Positions 11,597-21,787 of a stretch of DNA of 60,698 bases are shown piece by piece (the first letter of the stretch is position 1; every line of letters starts with the position of its first letter). A program made the translations under genes and the position numbers. Location: the NCBI GenBank assembly GCA_022592445.1, contig JABYQR010000281.1, forward strand, positions 1 through 60,698. The letters run 5' to 3'. The notes under the pieces were generated by a model. The model had not been told where the DNA came from, ran no database searches, and saw only the letters and a program-made list of their open reading frames with translations. The DNA comes from Cytidiella melzeri. Taxonomy: Eukaryota; Basidiomycota; Agaricomycetes; Polyporales; Irpicaceae.

Positions 11597-11660
11597 TGAG
11601 CTCAAACGGAGAGCAAAGAGTTGTGCGCTTGCGGTGTCGCAAGACTTTTTGCCGCTACTG
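11597..11660 (-). repeat. Right terminal inverted repeat of the Tc1 element
   Basis: Reading inward on the minus strand from 11660 gives the same terminal word as the left end, followed by near-identical sequence (gacaccgcaagcgcacaac against aacaccgcgagcgcgcaac). Confidence 0.88.
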
Positions 11661-11792
11661 TATGTGCAGCATGACTACCAGAATTGTATGATAAAATATT
11701 TTTAACATCATTTTATTGTTATCCAGGTGCCAAGAAGATACTATTACATTACAGATGTGCTTACAGTCACCTACAATGTCTGTTGCAGTAAC

Positions 11793-12487
11793 TGTCACAG
11801 ATATTCAATGTTTCTACAAGACTTGCCTTACCAGGCAACGGTATTATTGGGAATATATAAGCGCTTATCAGGCGCTTATCCAGTGCTTATCTGGCGTCTA
11901 TTGAGGCGCTTATACAGTGTTTATCTGGCGCTTATCAGGCGCTTATTCCAGCGCTTATTCTCAGTGCCTATCAATTGACGCGCTGATGCGCCTTCTGTCT
12001 CTGATGCGCTGATGCGCTCCTTTCCTTATCTCTGTATCACATGATAGAACTCTCTGGAACCTTGTGGAACATGCTGGAACTATGATGTCATAGTTCTTAG
12101 AACCTTCTGGAAAAGTCTAGCCTTGTCTTAGAACAAGCTAGAACAAGTCTAGCCTTGGGACTGGGTCATGGGGTCAGGTCATGGGGACAATTGCTATTGG
12201 CTGATTATTGAAGTGGCACCACTAGAGCATAGGGCATGCTTAGTAAGGTAGATTACTTTGCTTACTCATGTAGGTATTAGGGGTCTTAGGGTAGTACCTG
12301 GGGTCCTCCCCTTCATGTATATATAGAGGCACTCCTGAGGGCATATCCCCTCAGTCTTATCCACTCTGTTAATCAAGGACTACTTCGTACTCCCCAGTAC
12401 TCACTCTCACCAACACTTTACTCTCTATATCTCTATCTCCACTTCAAGTTAAACACTTATCTGGTGAGTGTAACCTTGACTGTTTCA
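11793..12487 (+). mobile_element. Solo LTR (695 bp) with 5-bp target duplication GTAAC
   Basis: The LTR starts TGTCACAGAT and ends CTGTTTCA. It is flanked by GTAAC at 11788-11792 and again at 12488-12492, so it is a complete solo LTR left by recombination between the two LTRs of one element. It matches the 5' LTR at 57570-58294 along its whole length, apart from a 30-bp segment present only there. A TATA-like tatatatagag lies near 12318. An array of ggcgcttatc words occupies the upstream part. No internal retroelement sequence follows. Confidence 0.92.
11860..11960 (+). repeat. Array of short repeats (ggcgcttatc-like) in the LTR
   Basis: About nine imperfect copies of an 8-12-bp word based on gcgcttatc(c/a) occur in 100 bp. 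They are followed by gatgcgct words near 11985-12015. The equivalent array in the other LTR is at 57637-57738. Confidence 0.75.
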
Positions 12488-12492
12488 GTAAC

Positions 12493-13108
12493 AAGCTGTA
12501 GTAACTTCAGAAATGAACTTCTAGTAGCTTGTATGAGTAATGTTCCTCATAGTGCCCCCTTTCATAAGCAGGCTTATTATGCGTGGTATTTTTTGGACTA
12601 ACTGGATTGCTGGTAGTACCTTTTGCACCTTGTCAGGATAAACAACCTTGTTACTGATAACAACTTACATGACTAACGAGCTTGGAATACTTACTTTTAT
12701 GACTAATTTATAACTAATAACTACTTTCATTAGTAAGTCAAAGAAAATCCTTGCTTTTATGAGTGATTCCATTACTGGTAACAATTCTTGTCCCTAATTT
12801 GTCATGATCAGGAGGACTTACTTTTGTAAGTAATCTGGTTACAAATTGCCGGGAACACCTAATTAAATAAGTAATTTCGTTATTAGCCTAACCCGTCCGG
12901 GGCTGACATGACCCCGGACACCACACACGTCAAGTATTTCGACATTTTCCCCTCTATGATCCTTACTCCATCCGTGGCTCTCTCCAATCCAGTGCTCGGT
13001 CGCTGGTTATCATTCTTTCCTCAGAGCCGTCGTCGTCGTCGACTATCGACGCCCGCTCATTGCTACTAACTGAACATCTTAGCTGCTCCATTCACCGCCA
13101 GATCCGCC
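12493..13108. other. AT-rich intergenic stretch with a perfect 8-bp hairpin
   Basis: No gene is visible. The first 400 bp are AT-rich with recurring short words (acttttatga, actaat, agtaa). At 12895-12919, gtccgggg and ccccggac form a perfect inverted repeat around a 9-nt loop. The last 150 bp are CT-rich and lead into the secreted-protein gene. Confidence 0.4.
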
Positions 13109-14195
13109 ATGAAATCCTCTGCACTCCTTCTCCTTTTGATACAAACGCTCATTCTATATATCTCTGCCTCACCAGTTGAGCAGGCACAGCAAATCGTTCT
13201 CTTTGGACCAACTGCGCCTCTGCCACAGCAAATTGTTTTCTCTGGACCAACTGCGCCTCTGCCGCCCGTATACGACAACGGCGAGGAACCGCCTGTGAAA
13301 GACACGGTGGGATGGGTTGATCCAAGGCTTAACGGAGGTCGGTTCATCGACGTGAGTACCCAAGTTTTCAAGTCTAGCAATGCGCTCAGACGTAACATGT
13401 AGTTCACAACCAGGAAGCTTGGGGAGCCTTTGAATATCATCATCTCGTCTGAGTCGGACCCGTTTGTGCTCGAGGACTCGGGATTCCGTCTCTACGCCAG
13501 GTCAATACGCCGTTGCCTTACCGTACCCCCCAAAACTTTCCTCATCCCCTCTTTAGATCGATTGGGTACTTTCAAGAATGCTTTGGCCTTCACTACGGCA
13601 AAATACACGAAGCCGACCTTGGTGACGGTCTCGGACGCAAAGACGAGCACATTCTTTTCAGACAGCATTACTTCCCCATCATCGGTACCTGCTGGGAAAG
13701 TGTCCGTGGCGGGCACCATTTCCGTGCGTGGAGACAGAATGGCACTTTGGCAAATACTGGGGCCTGGTTTATCGGGTACGCACGTTCGCTTTTGCAGGCG
13801 CTCCGCCCTCTGTCGTCGTAGAGTCTTTCCATTGACCTTTGCTACGATTATGCAGCGCTTCGAAGGAAAAGGTGTGTACCTCTGCCAGTTCTCAGCTAGT
13901 GCTAGTGGCTAACGACATATGGCCTCAGGACTCATCGAAGAATCACCAGATTGACGACGACGGCTACAACCTTGGACGCGATTTCTTTGTTGAGCATGCT
14001 GTTGCAGGATCGCACTGGCAAGGGATGTGGTGGCGCGCCGAGGTCGAATGGCGCACAGGCTTGATGCCTGCTGGGAACAAGAGTACGATATAACTGTAGA
14101 TTTCTCGACATCGAGTACTGACTTCTCAAACAGGTATCAACCACGGCATTCCCGTTGATGGTCGAGTCGCGATCCTCACCGTTCATCGTCTCTAG
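13109..14195 (+). CDS. Predicted secreted protein of unknown function (263 aa)
   Basis: Six exons: 13109-13351, 13403-13500, 13557-13775, 13856-13871, 13929-14082 and 14134-14195; the fourth is only 16 nt. The product starts with a clear signal peptide (MKSSALLLLLIQTLILYISA) and has no later membrane segment, so it is probably extracellular. A short imperfect duplication follows the signal (two IV(L/F)xGPTAPLP units). The core is rich in Trp, His and Gly, for example HHFRAWRQNG and WQGMWWRAEVEWR, and ends GRVAILTVHRL. It resembles a family of uncharacterised secreted proteins I associate with mushroom genomes, but I know no function. It converges with the membrane-protein gene on the other strand. 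Confidence 0.78.
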
Positions 14196-14485
14196 AGACC
14201 AAGCGCAGTGGAACCGACGTTCACTACATCTCACGAATATTTCACGACTATTCACGACATACTATAGTTTGCTGTCGCTGTTGTTGCATTGCTGTTGTTG
14301 CATTCGCAACTTGTATTTATGCTGTACTTTCTTGGATGCATATTGTTGTCTGGTATATCCTGTATTTCCCAGCTTTGAGCTGGCGTGTTTCATATTGGTT
14401 TGAACTTTATATAGATGGTGCGCAATAAGAATATTATTGATTAATACACGTATATTGTGGAGTATCTACTACCGCTTTCTCGAGC

Positions 14486-16205
14486 TCACCCAGCATACTG
14501 GGGAGGAGGCACATTCGGGTCTTGCAGCGTGGCAGCTCTTCCACCAGGATCGATCCTCTGCGCGATGAGTTCAATCAGATGATCGACACTGACGGGTTGA
14601 GTAGATGCAGTCCGTCCTGTACTACTTGGTGGGGGCGACGACACAGCAACGATTGCAGGAGTAGGAGATGCGACGTGAGGTACAGAGGATACTGGTATTG
14701 CGAGAGATGGTTGGGATTCAGAGCGCGACGCTGGAAGTTGACGTTTGCCTTGATGCGGTGCGACAGGCGGGATAGCTTGGATGCTCATTTCGCCTGCCTC
14801 CATTCCTTTCGCCCAAATGTCAGGACGCTCGTTTCTTGGGAAGGGAGCGATAGACGTTGCCGGTGCTAGGAGGTCAACTGTGGGACGCACGTAACGTCGG
14901 CGAGTTCGGAGCCAGAAAAATGCTGCGATGGCGATCACAATCACGCAGGCGACTATTGGACCGATGATCACTCCGAGGTTCGTTGTCGATCTCAGTTGTG
15001 AGGAAGAAGACTGGGGAGAGGGTGATTGTGAGGAAGTTTGCGAGGGAACGAGCGTGGTAGAGCTGCTGTTATAGTCGTCAATAGATGTGTTAGCTAGGAC
15101 ACGTTTAGATATACCTTGCAGAAGGTGAGGTATCGAGACTGGTCTTGTTGGGCATAAATACGGTAAAGTAGTTGAGCGACAGCTTGTCATTTGGTGTTCC
15201 CATGTTTGCCATCTCAATGGTATGTGTCTCCTGTGGATCAAGATTGCTTTGATAGAACAACACCGTATCGCCCATGAGCCACCAAGTGCTCGCATTGTGT
15301 ACCGATGAAGCAACCCCGTCCAGAGTCTGCCCATATCAGCTAATCAGTTATCGCCTGACAAGAATCAAAGCAGATACCTACGACGTTGTACGTCCAGTGT
15401 CCCCAGTCCCTAGCGCCATTCACGGCAACAGCTACGCCACCTGTGAAAGTCAAAGAGACGGTGTCTCCTGGGTTGCTTGTTTCCATGTACGGTGCGGGAG
15501 CGGTGTCGCTTGGGACGTTATAAAACGATTCGTTGGACCACTGACCGGTGTAATGGACAGCCGTCGAATTTTGGTTGCTAATCAGCAGAGGAGTGATGCC
15601 ACTTCATGAAATCAGTCCCACCATCATTTTAAGCACTCATTTGAAAAATGTACCTGGCGTTGATCCCTATGTTCGTGAAAACCGCCTTGTCGAAAGAGAG
15701 CTGTTGAGTGGTGTTTTCCGCTGGGATGGCGGTGAGCGAGAGAGAGTGGGTCGTCGGAGACAAGCCGTCCTGCCAGAACAATACGCCGTCGGGTAAAGAA
15801 GATTCGAACGGGATCGTAACGGGCTGACTGTCAAGCGTCACGTTGTATGTGCAATTTTGGGTACCATAAAGGTAAATTGCCGTGCCTATAACCACTCGTC
15901 GACATCAGGAACGCATGTGCTATGTGACTGGAAGAAAAAAATACTCGCCATCGAATTGGAAGGTAACGCTCGCTCCGGGTAACGTAGTAACGTGGACTGA
16001 AGCCCTACTCTGAGAGTCAACGCCAGGCTGACCCTGCCAGAACCCAATGCCTTCAAAGAAAGGAGCCCAGCCGCCGTTGGCAGCGCCATCGGCTATGAAT
16101 GTAGTGTGAGTTGAGCAAGACCCCGGTATTTGCACGCTGCTTACAATATGGGTGAAAGTCGAGGATTGGGCTGGTATCCTCTATAGTGGTATTCCAACTG
16201 TACAT
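14486..16205 (-). CDS. One-pass membrane protein with extracellular paired-domain ectodomain
   Basis: Exons on the minus strand: 16205-16145, 16092-15949, 15885-15654, 15577-15382, 15326-15115, 15065-14486. They give 474 aa from the ATG at 16205. Residues 1-280 form an ectodomain with N-glycosylation sites (NTT, NCT, NST, NES, NAS, NKT) and two related halves of aromatic/Gly-rich, jelly-roll-like character. A Ser/Thr/Pro stalk, one helix at about 312-334 (GVIIGPIVACVIVIAIAAFF), a basic stop-transfer RTRRR and a 140-residue cytosolic tail follow. This layout is common in uncharacterised Agaricomycete surface proteins. No signal peptide is found at this start, so an upstream exon is probably missing: the frame is open just 5' (SCVN before the Met). 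The intron after exon 2 is GC-AG (donor G|GCGAGT). Confidence 0.78.
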
Positions 16206-18899
16206 GTTGACGCAGCTCCCTGCCGGCCAATGACCTGAAAGGTGATCTCTGGCGCAGCCAGTTTTCAGGAGTGGTGGTGTGGAAGCGGAAGTGGAAGAGG
16301 GCGATTCGGAGTTGTTTTAGTAGTTTCGCACAGCAATGGACTATTTGTAAGCGCTTTCAACCCACACACCGGAGGCGTCCTATGCGATGTTAGAAAACGT
16401 CATATTGTCAAGCAACAAAGATGGAGAGTAGACGTACCTCAATCTCTTGATGCGCTCTACTATGTAGGCTACACGCGGCTCTGGAATTTTTATATTGTGA
16501 GGAAATAGAAATTGCGTGTGGCATATGTACCTAGACAACAAGCCATAGAGTGGTACCCGTAGAGTGCACATCCGCAGGTCGCTGTGCATTCACTAACCTC
16601 CATATTTTTGGGTTCAAAAGTCTTTCTGCGATGCCACCGTGAGAGGGATTCCGCTCAAATGACACTTCCAGTGATGATCATCACGGAACCCTATTCTGTA
16701 GTCAGTGAGTGGGCGGGCTCAGTTCTGTAACACCGCTGGGCGCGATGTACTCGCAACGTAACATAGTGATCTATTGATGGGACGTAAGCTGTGATGATTG
16801 ATACCAATGCATATTTCGTACCATATTTTGTTGTGTTGTGTGCCTGAAGAATACTGCGTATCAACATTGCAGCATTTTGAGAGAAGAAACCGCTGCGCCC
16901 AGGAACGAGAGTTCAGTCTGAACAGTGTATGGGTAGTGCAGATGACGACTTCTCGCTGTCCTGACCTCCTAATGAGCCTTGTGTTTGCGGACTACGTATT
17001 CTCAACGCAGACATATGTTTTTCAGCTCAAGTCGTACAGTCAGTGTCAGTCACTGAGCGCAGGCGGTGATGATGGTCACGAAGAAGGAGACGTGGTGATG
17101 CACGTGATACCTTCTCAGAGCATCGCTTTGTGGCGTTCCCTGTCTGTCCTACTCCTAAGATAGACCCATTTCACTTAGTAAGCAGGCGTCAGGAGAGTTC
17201 CGAATTGGATCACATGACAGTCTTTCCATTCTCAGTAGCTTAGTCATAAACGCCCTGTATTTGGATACGAACGAGTCCCGGGCCACCCGCGAATAACAAT
17301 CATCCTCACACATTACAATTTACGACGAGAAGCCTCTTGAGTCTGTACGCTTCCAACGGGCAGACGAGACGAGACGAGATGGGTCCGGTCGTGGTCCGGA
17401 AGGCGGTTAGTCGGGTAGGTGGGGAAGGTCACGGTTAGGGAAGGAGGTGTAGGTGGAGAATGAAATAGAGAGGGTTGCGGTTTTTTGAGTGGACACGATT
17501 GGAGTTTTGGGTGATATGCGGTGGATTGAAGGGCGAGCGTCGGGCGTTTTGCCAAACGGTCATTCATGGATGGAATGGCACTACGGATGTGAGCAGGTTG
17601 AGCGCACTACGACTCGGAAGAGGCCATTCGTGCACGTTTTCCACCCTAATCTAATCTTCAACCATCAAGCAGGTTAACAGTCAAAGTCCGTTCTGGTCCA
17701 AGAGACTTGATTTTTCGGACTTACCAGTCCGGGTGCAAAGTCTTTTGAATTTAACCCGTAATAACCGTTTACGAATGCCTCAGGCGTACGGGTGCGTTTG
17801 CGTATCTTGCACGAAGTGGGATCGTATGTGAACGTATGTTCTCACCGTCGTTTCTCTCATTCACTGCGACTCTCTCATCAACCATCGCTTGCTAGACGAT
17901 TGCAATAATTGACCACGATCCTTACTACATTTCTTTCCCCGGAAATCATGCGGTATAAAACAGCACTGGTCACTGTTGGACTGCTCGTCTCGCTCCACCC
18001 TCGTGTTCTCCACGACTCTGGATATTCATTTCTAGAGGACTCTGAATGTTTGAGCTCTCCAGAACGGTACCACAATTTCATCAAGCACAACACAAGGTTA
18101 CCATGAGGTCTGCCACGAGTTTTCACAGCGATTATTTAGGCTCTCGTTCCTTGTGACCGTGAAGGCTTCGAATTTCTCCAATTGTCCGCCCGCGTCCTGG
18201 GCTCTGGTATCGTCAGAATCCCTGGGACGTGGGGGACAGACAGATTTCTGCAGGTGTCCCTTGATGGCGTATTGAGGACATGTTCAAGTAGTCGTTGATG
18301 TTGTTCAGGATTGAACTTTGAACAACTGACTTACTAGCCCCGTAGAAACTCTCCCTTTGTTCCCTCTCAACACGTGTAGGGATTTAGATGGTGGCGACAA
18401 GCTTTTCTGCGAGACTAGGAAAAGAAACGTGTGTGTGTGTGCGGCTAGCGGTTGAATTGGGTGTCGTAAGAACAGAAAGGTACGGCACGCTGCATCGCTG
18501 TAGCTCGAACAAGGCAAGTTCTGACCAGCTGCAGGGTGTTCTGCGCAAAGTACGCACTGCGTCCGAGCTGACTGCTGTGTCCGAGCGAACGGCCAGTAGA
18601 ACCAAACCATCTTGAACTTTACCCGAATCGGTAAGACATCCCCCACAACTTCACACTCGAACACTGCTAGTCAGTCTCTGCACCCGCACAAACACAACAC
18701 TCTATCATACCCACGACAGAGAGACGTAATAATTCTCAAACTAGTCTCCTCCAACTGCCAAGTCTCAGTACTAGCTGATGCAAAAGTGCGCAAAACGCAT
18801 CAAAATGAGTATATAATCTATATTTCCTGGTTTCAGACCTGTGTATATATATATAACCTCTCATTAAACATACCTCACATCTCATCCCGACCTTAAAAC
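16206..18899. other. 2.7-kb stretch without a supported gene
   Basis: I found no frame with recognisable motifs and consistent splicing. The missing 5' exon of the membrane protein may lie at the left end. A weak small-secreted-protein-like frame begins at 17949 but could not be extended convincingly. The right end carries the promoter of the first ICMT-like gene. Confidence 0.4.
18844..18856 (+). promoter_or_regulatory. TATA box of the first ICMT-like gene
   Basis: An alternating tatatatatataa run ends 43 bp upstream of the ATG at 18900. The spacing suits a TATA-driven promoter with a very short leader. Confidence 0.45.
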
Positions 18900-19739
18900 A
18901 TGTCGTGGACAGGCATCTTACGACCCCTCATGATCCTCACCCAGTCCTGGGCATACCACGTCGCCCTCACCCCACCAAACCCCCCGCCTCCACCGACAGA
19001 GCAAAAAAAGCACACAGACACGATGCCCTTGTCCGTGTACTGGATGGCCAAAATCTGGAAAGTAAGCCTCCGTCCTCTCTCTCTTCCTCTCACTCACTCA
19101 CTCAACTGCAAACCCTCAACCCCTTTTTTTGTTGGGCTACCACAGTCCCTCTTCTACAGCACGGCCCTCATAGAGCTCCTCGCCCTCACCGTCTCCCAGC
19201 TCCCTCTAGACCACTACGCCACCCGCTTAAGCCTCACCGGAGCTGTCCCCCTCCTCAACTTTCTCCGCACCCTAACCGGCGCACGCCCGGGTTCTCCAAC
19301 GTCCATGTCCCTCTACATCTCCCCCGAAGGCTTCATCGGCTGGTGCCTCGCCGTCAGCGGCGCCCTCCTCCGCGTCTGGTGCTACAAAACCCTCTCAAAA
19401 GCCTTCACATTCGAGCTCTCCGTCAAACAAGGCCACAAACTCATCCGAAACGGACCCTACGCCTACGCTCGTCATCCCTCCTACACAGGTTTTTACAGCC
19501 TCATGGTCGGTGCTTCGTTGTTCACGTACGGGAGGGGGAGTTGGTGGGCTCAGGTTGGGTTCGGGTTGGGGGCGTGGCCGGTGTTGGCTGTGTCGCATTT
19601 GGTGTGGCAGAGTGTGTTGATGGTTAGTTTTTGGGGGAGGTGTGAGTTGGAGGATAAGGTGCTGAGGGAGCATTTCAAGGAAGAGTGGGAGACGTGGGCG
19701 AAGGAGGTGCCGTATCGGTTGGTCCCTGGTGTGGTTTGA
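18900..19739 (+). CDS. Isoprenylcysteine carboxyl methyltransferase-like protein 1
   Basis: Two exons (18900-19061, 19146-19739) encode 251 aa; the intron happens to be open in frame. Isoprenylcysteine carboxyl methyltransferases (ICMT/Ste14) are ER membrane enzymes that methylate the C-terminal prenyl-cysteine of CaaX proteins. The protein has four to five hydrophobic segments and the SAM-binding signature GPYAYARHPSYTG (Arg163, His164). The C-terminal EEWETWAKEVPYRLVPGV matches the E-E-x(n)-V-P block of the family. It lacks the long N-terminal membrane region of canonical Ste14, so substrate specificity is uncertain. It heads a local group of three co-oriented paralogues with the same intron position just after IW(K/R). 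Confidence 0.82.
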   Translation: MSWTGILRPLMILTQSWAYHVALTPPNPPPPPTEQKKHTDTMPLSVYWMAKIWKVSLRPLSLPLTHSLNCKPSTPFFVGLPQSLFYSTALIELLALTVSQLPLDHYATRLSLTGAVPLLNFLRTLTGARPGSPTSMSLYISPEGFIGWCLAVSGALLRVWCYKTLSKAFTFELSVKQGHKLIRNGPYAYARHPSYTGFYSLMVGASLFTYGRGSWWAQVGFGLGAWPVLAVSHLVWQSVLMVSFWGRCELEDKVLREHFKEEWETWAKEVPYRLVPGVV

Positions 19740-20017
19740 ATGTCAAGTGCACTGCTGTATTCCAGGTTACATAGTACATACTAGTACGTGCCATGGTGGT
19801 TATGTTGTATGATACTTTGGTAGAATCTTCATTACGCCCCCCGCCCGTATCAATGTATAACGTCTCGTTCGAAAAGCATTGTAGACTTTATCTTTGAAGA
19901 TTCACAAGTTTTTCATTCTTTTGGAAACATGGCCCGGGTTACACTCTCCGTTCTGTTGGTCTTGGCTGACAATTTGAATTTTACAGTAAGCACGCCAAGA
20001 GGCGCGGCAACTCAGGA

Positions 20018-21255
20018 ATTGGAAGGGAAGACATCCGAGCGGATGCGTGCCAGCCATCCTGTAGTATGAACACAGTCTATATTATGGCGTCCCTCTTCCT
20101 CGTGGCAAAGAGCCTCATCGTCGTCGCGTCCAAGAGAACACGACAAAGTTATTCTCCACCAGTACAATTGAGCACAAATGTCAGTGTGCAACAACATCAC
20201 GGCAGAGCTCAAGTCTATCATATGCAATGCCCCATCGGCTTGTGGGAAACTATATTCGGTCGGGTCGCTGTCAATAGTACCAACCATGAAAGCGATTTCC
20301 AACACAAAGCGCAACGTATGTACATCGTTGGCTAGTTAGTGAAGTGCTCTGTGGAGTGAATGAGCTCGGTTGGAACTATGGAAAAAAGTACTATCACCGT
20401 GCAAAACCAACGAATTCGAACTAGATAGATTATCGATTATCGTTTGAATTAGAATTAGAATTGTCCTATATAGTTCGTTCGTTTATCATCATCATCCTCC
20501 CGTCTTCGTGAGGTAAACACGCCGCGATGTTTGTGCCAGCAGCCACAGCGTCCGACAACTGGTAAAGGCCCAGGTACGTACGTTCCTGCTCGTGAAACGC
20601 TCAGTGGCATAACTCGGTACTATGTAGATGCAAGTGTGTACTATACGCTGGCTTGATTGAACACGTTTACGAGAATCGCGAACACGTCCTATAGAGTCCA
20701 TATATGCTAACTCATGGGCTTCAGTCAAAAAAGCTACCGTAAGCGGAACAAATTTGTATAGGCGGCGTGTTTACCTCACGAAGACGGGAGGATGATGATG
20801 ATGATAAACGAACGAAACTAGGACAATTCTAATTCTAATTCAAACGATAATCGATAATCTATCTAGTTCGAATTCGTTGGTTTTGCACGGTGATAGTACT
20901 TTTTTCCATAGTTCCAACCGAGCTCATTTCACCAAGCACTTCACTAAATAGCGAACGATGTACATACGTTGCGCTTTGTGTTGGAAATCGCTTTCATGGT
21001 TGGTACTTATTGACAGCGACCCGACCGAATATAGTTTCCCACAAGCCGATGGGGCATTGCATATGATAGACTTGAGCTCTGCCGTGATGTTGTTGCACAC
21101 TGACATTTGTGCTCAATTGTACTAGTGAAGAATTAATGGGCGTGTTCTCTTGGACGCGACGACGATGAGGCTCCTTGCCACGAGGAAGAGGGACGCCATA
21201 ATATAGACTGTCAGGATGGCTGGCACGCATCCGCTCGGATGTCTTCCCTTCCAAT
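20018..21255. repeat. Long imperfect inverted repeat, about 0.5-kb arms
   Basis: The left arm, 20018-20525, reappears in inverse orientation at 20762-21255. Its outer end begins attggaagggaagacatccg and its inner end is aggtaaacacgccgc. The arms are highly similar with a few small indels (508 and 494 bp). The 236-bp spacer 20526-20761 is unrelated. No target-site duplication is obvious outside the arms. It could be a foldback or MITE-like element, or a segmental inverted duplication. A transcript through it would form a long hairpin. The arms contain a shared short open frame but no recognisable protein. Confidence 0.9.
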
Positions 21256-21787
21256 GAAGGGGGGAGCGGCCGCCTGACTCCAAACGAGTAGCGCACTGTA
21301 TGGAACAGGGGACCATATTGAACATACCCTAGGTTCTTAGTGCAACTTGCATGTGTTGCAGCCCTAGTTAAGTATACACGTAAACATGCACTACAAAAAA
21401 CCCACCGAAAAGCCAGCTCGCAGGGTAGATTATAGGGGCTCGGACTGAATTGGACCCTGGGTGCGGACGATTTCTTATGGTTCGAACGGCTATTGGTTTT
21501 GTTGCGCTCACTATCAGGTGGCGACAGGGGGAGCCTCTGATTCAGTATCTTAGTGCCAAAAAAAATTGGGAGCGAAAAGGCTTTCGTTAACGTTAACGCG
21601 CAATGTTGAACCTATTGTAGATGTAGATTCGGTTTTTGACTAAGCAGTGTGTAAAGACAAACTCACTTGGAATGCTGCAAGCAAAACAGTCTAGCCCAAA
21701 TCCTGAGCAATTTGTTGAGCTGTGGAATGTATAATAGGAGGTCGAGCATAAGCGAAAAGAGCGTTAACTCACAGGCGAAAAGTAATC
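21256..21787. other. Intergenic, no gene seen
   Basis: About 530 bp lie between the inverted repeat and the second ICMT-like gene. Short frames carry no motif. The final 60 bp are the probable leader of the downstream gene. Confidence 0.4.

Larger units (their letters stand above)
10058..11660 (-). mobile_element. Tc1/mariner-superfamily DNA transposon with TA target duplication
   Basis: The element is 1603 bp. Its ends are inverted repeats beginning cagtagcggcaaaaagtctt at 10058, and the same word reads inward on the minus strand from 11660. Similarity continues for about 60 bp with a few mismatches and includes a shared tttgagctca block. It is flanked by TA on both sides (10056-10057 and 11661-11662), the duplication expected for Tc1/mariner insertion. 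One transposase gene lies inside on the minus strand. The well-preserved ends suggest a fairly young insertion. Confidence 0.92.

Noticed and set aside
11860..11960. CRISPR-like regular repeats
   Set aside because: The repeats are short, imperfect and without unique spacers. They lie inside a eukaryotic LTR.
17949..18285. Possible two-exon small secreted protein starting MRYKTALVTVGLLVSL
   Set aside because: The only usable intron would be about 43 nt with a weak donor, the second exon has no recognisable pattern, and the model conflicts with another open frame over the same DNA.
20012..20314. A 100-codon frame repeated in both arms of the inverted repeat
   Set aside because: It is shared only because the arms are copies. 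It is shortened by changes in the right arm and has no recognisable domain.
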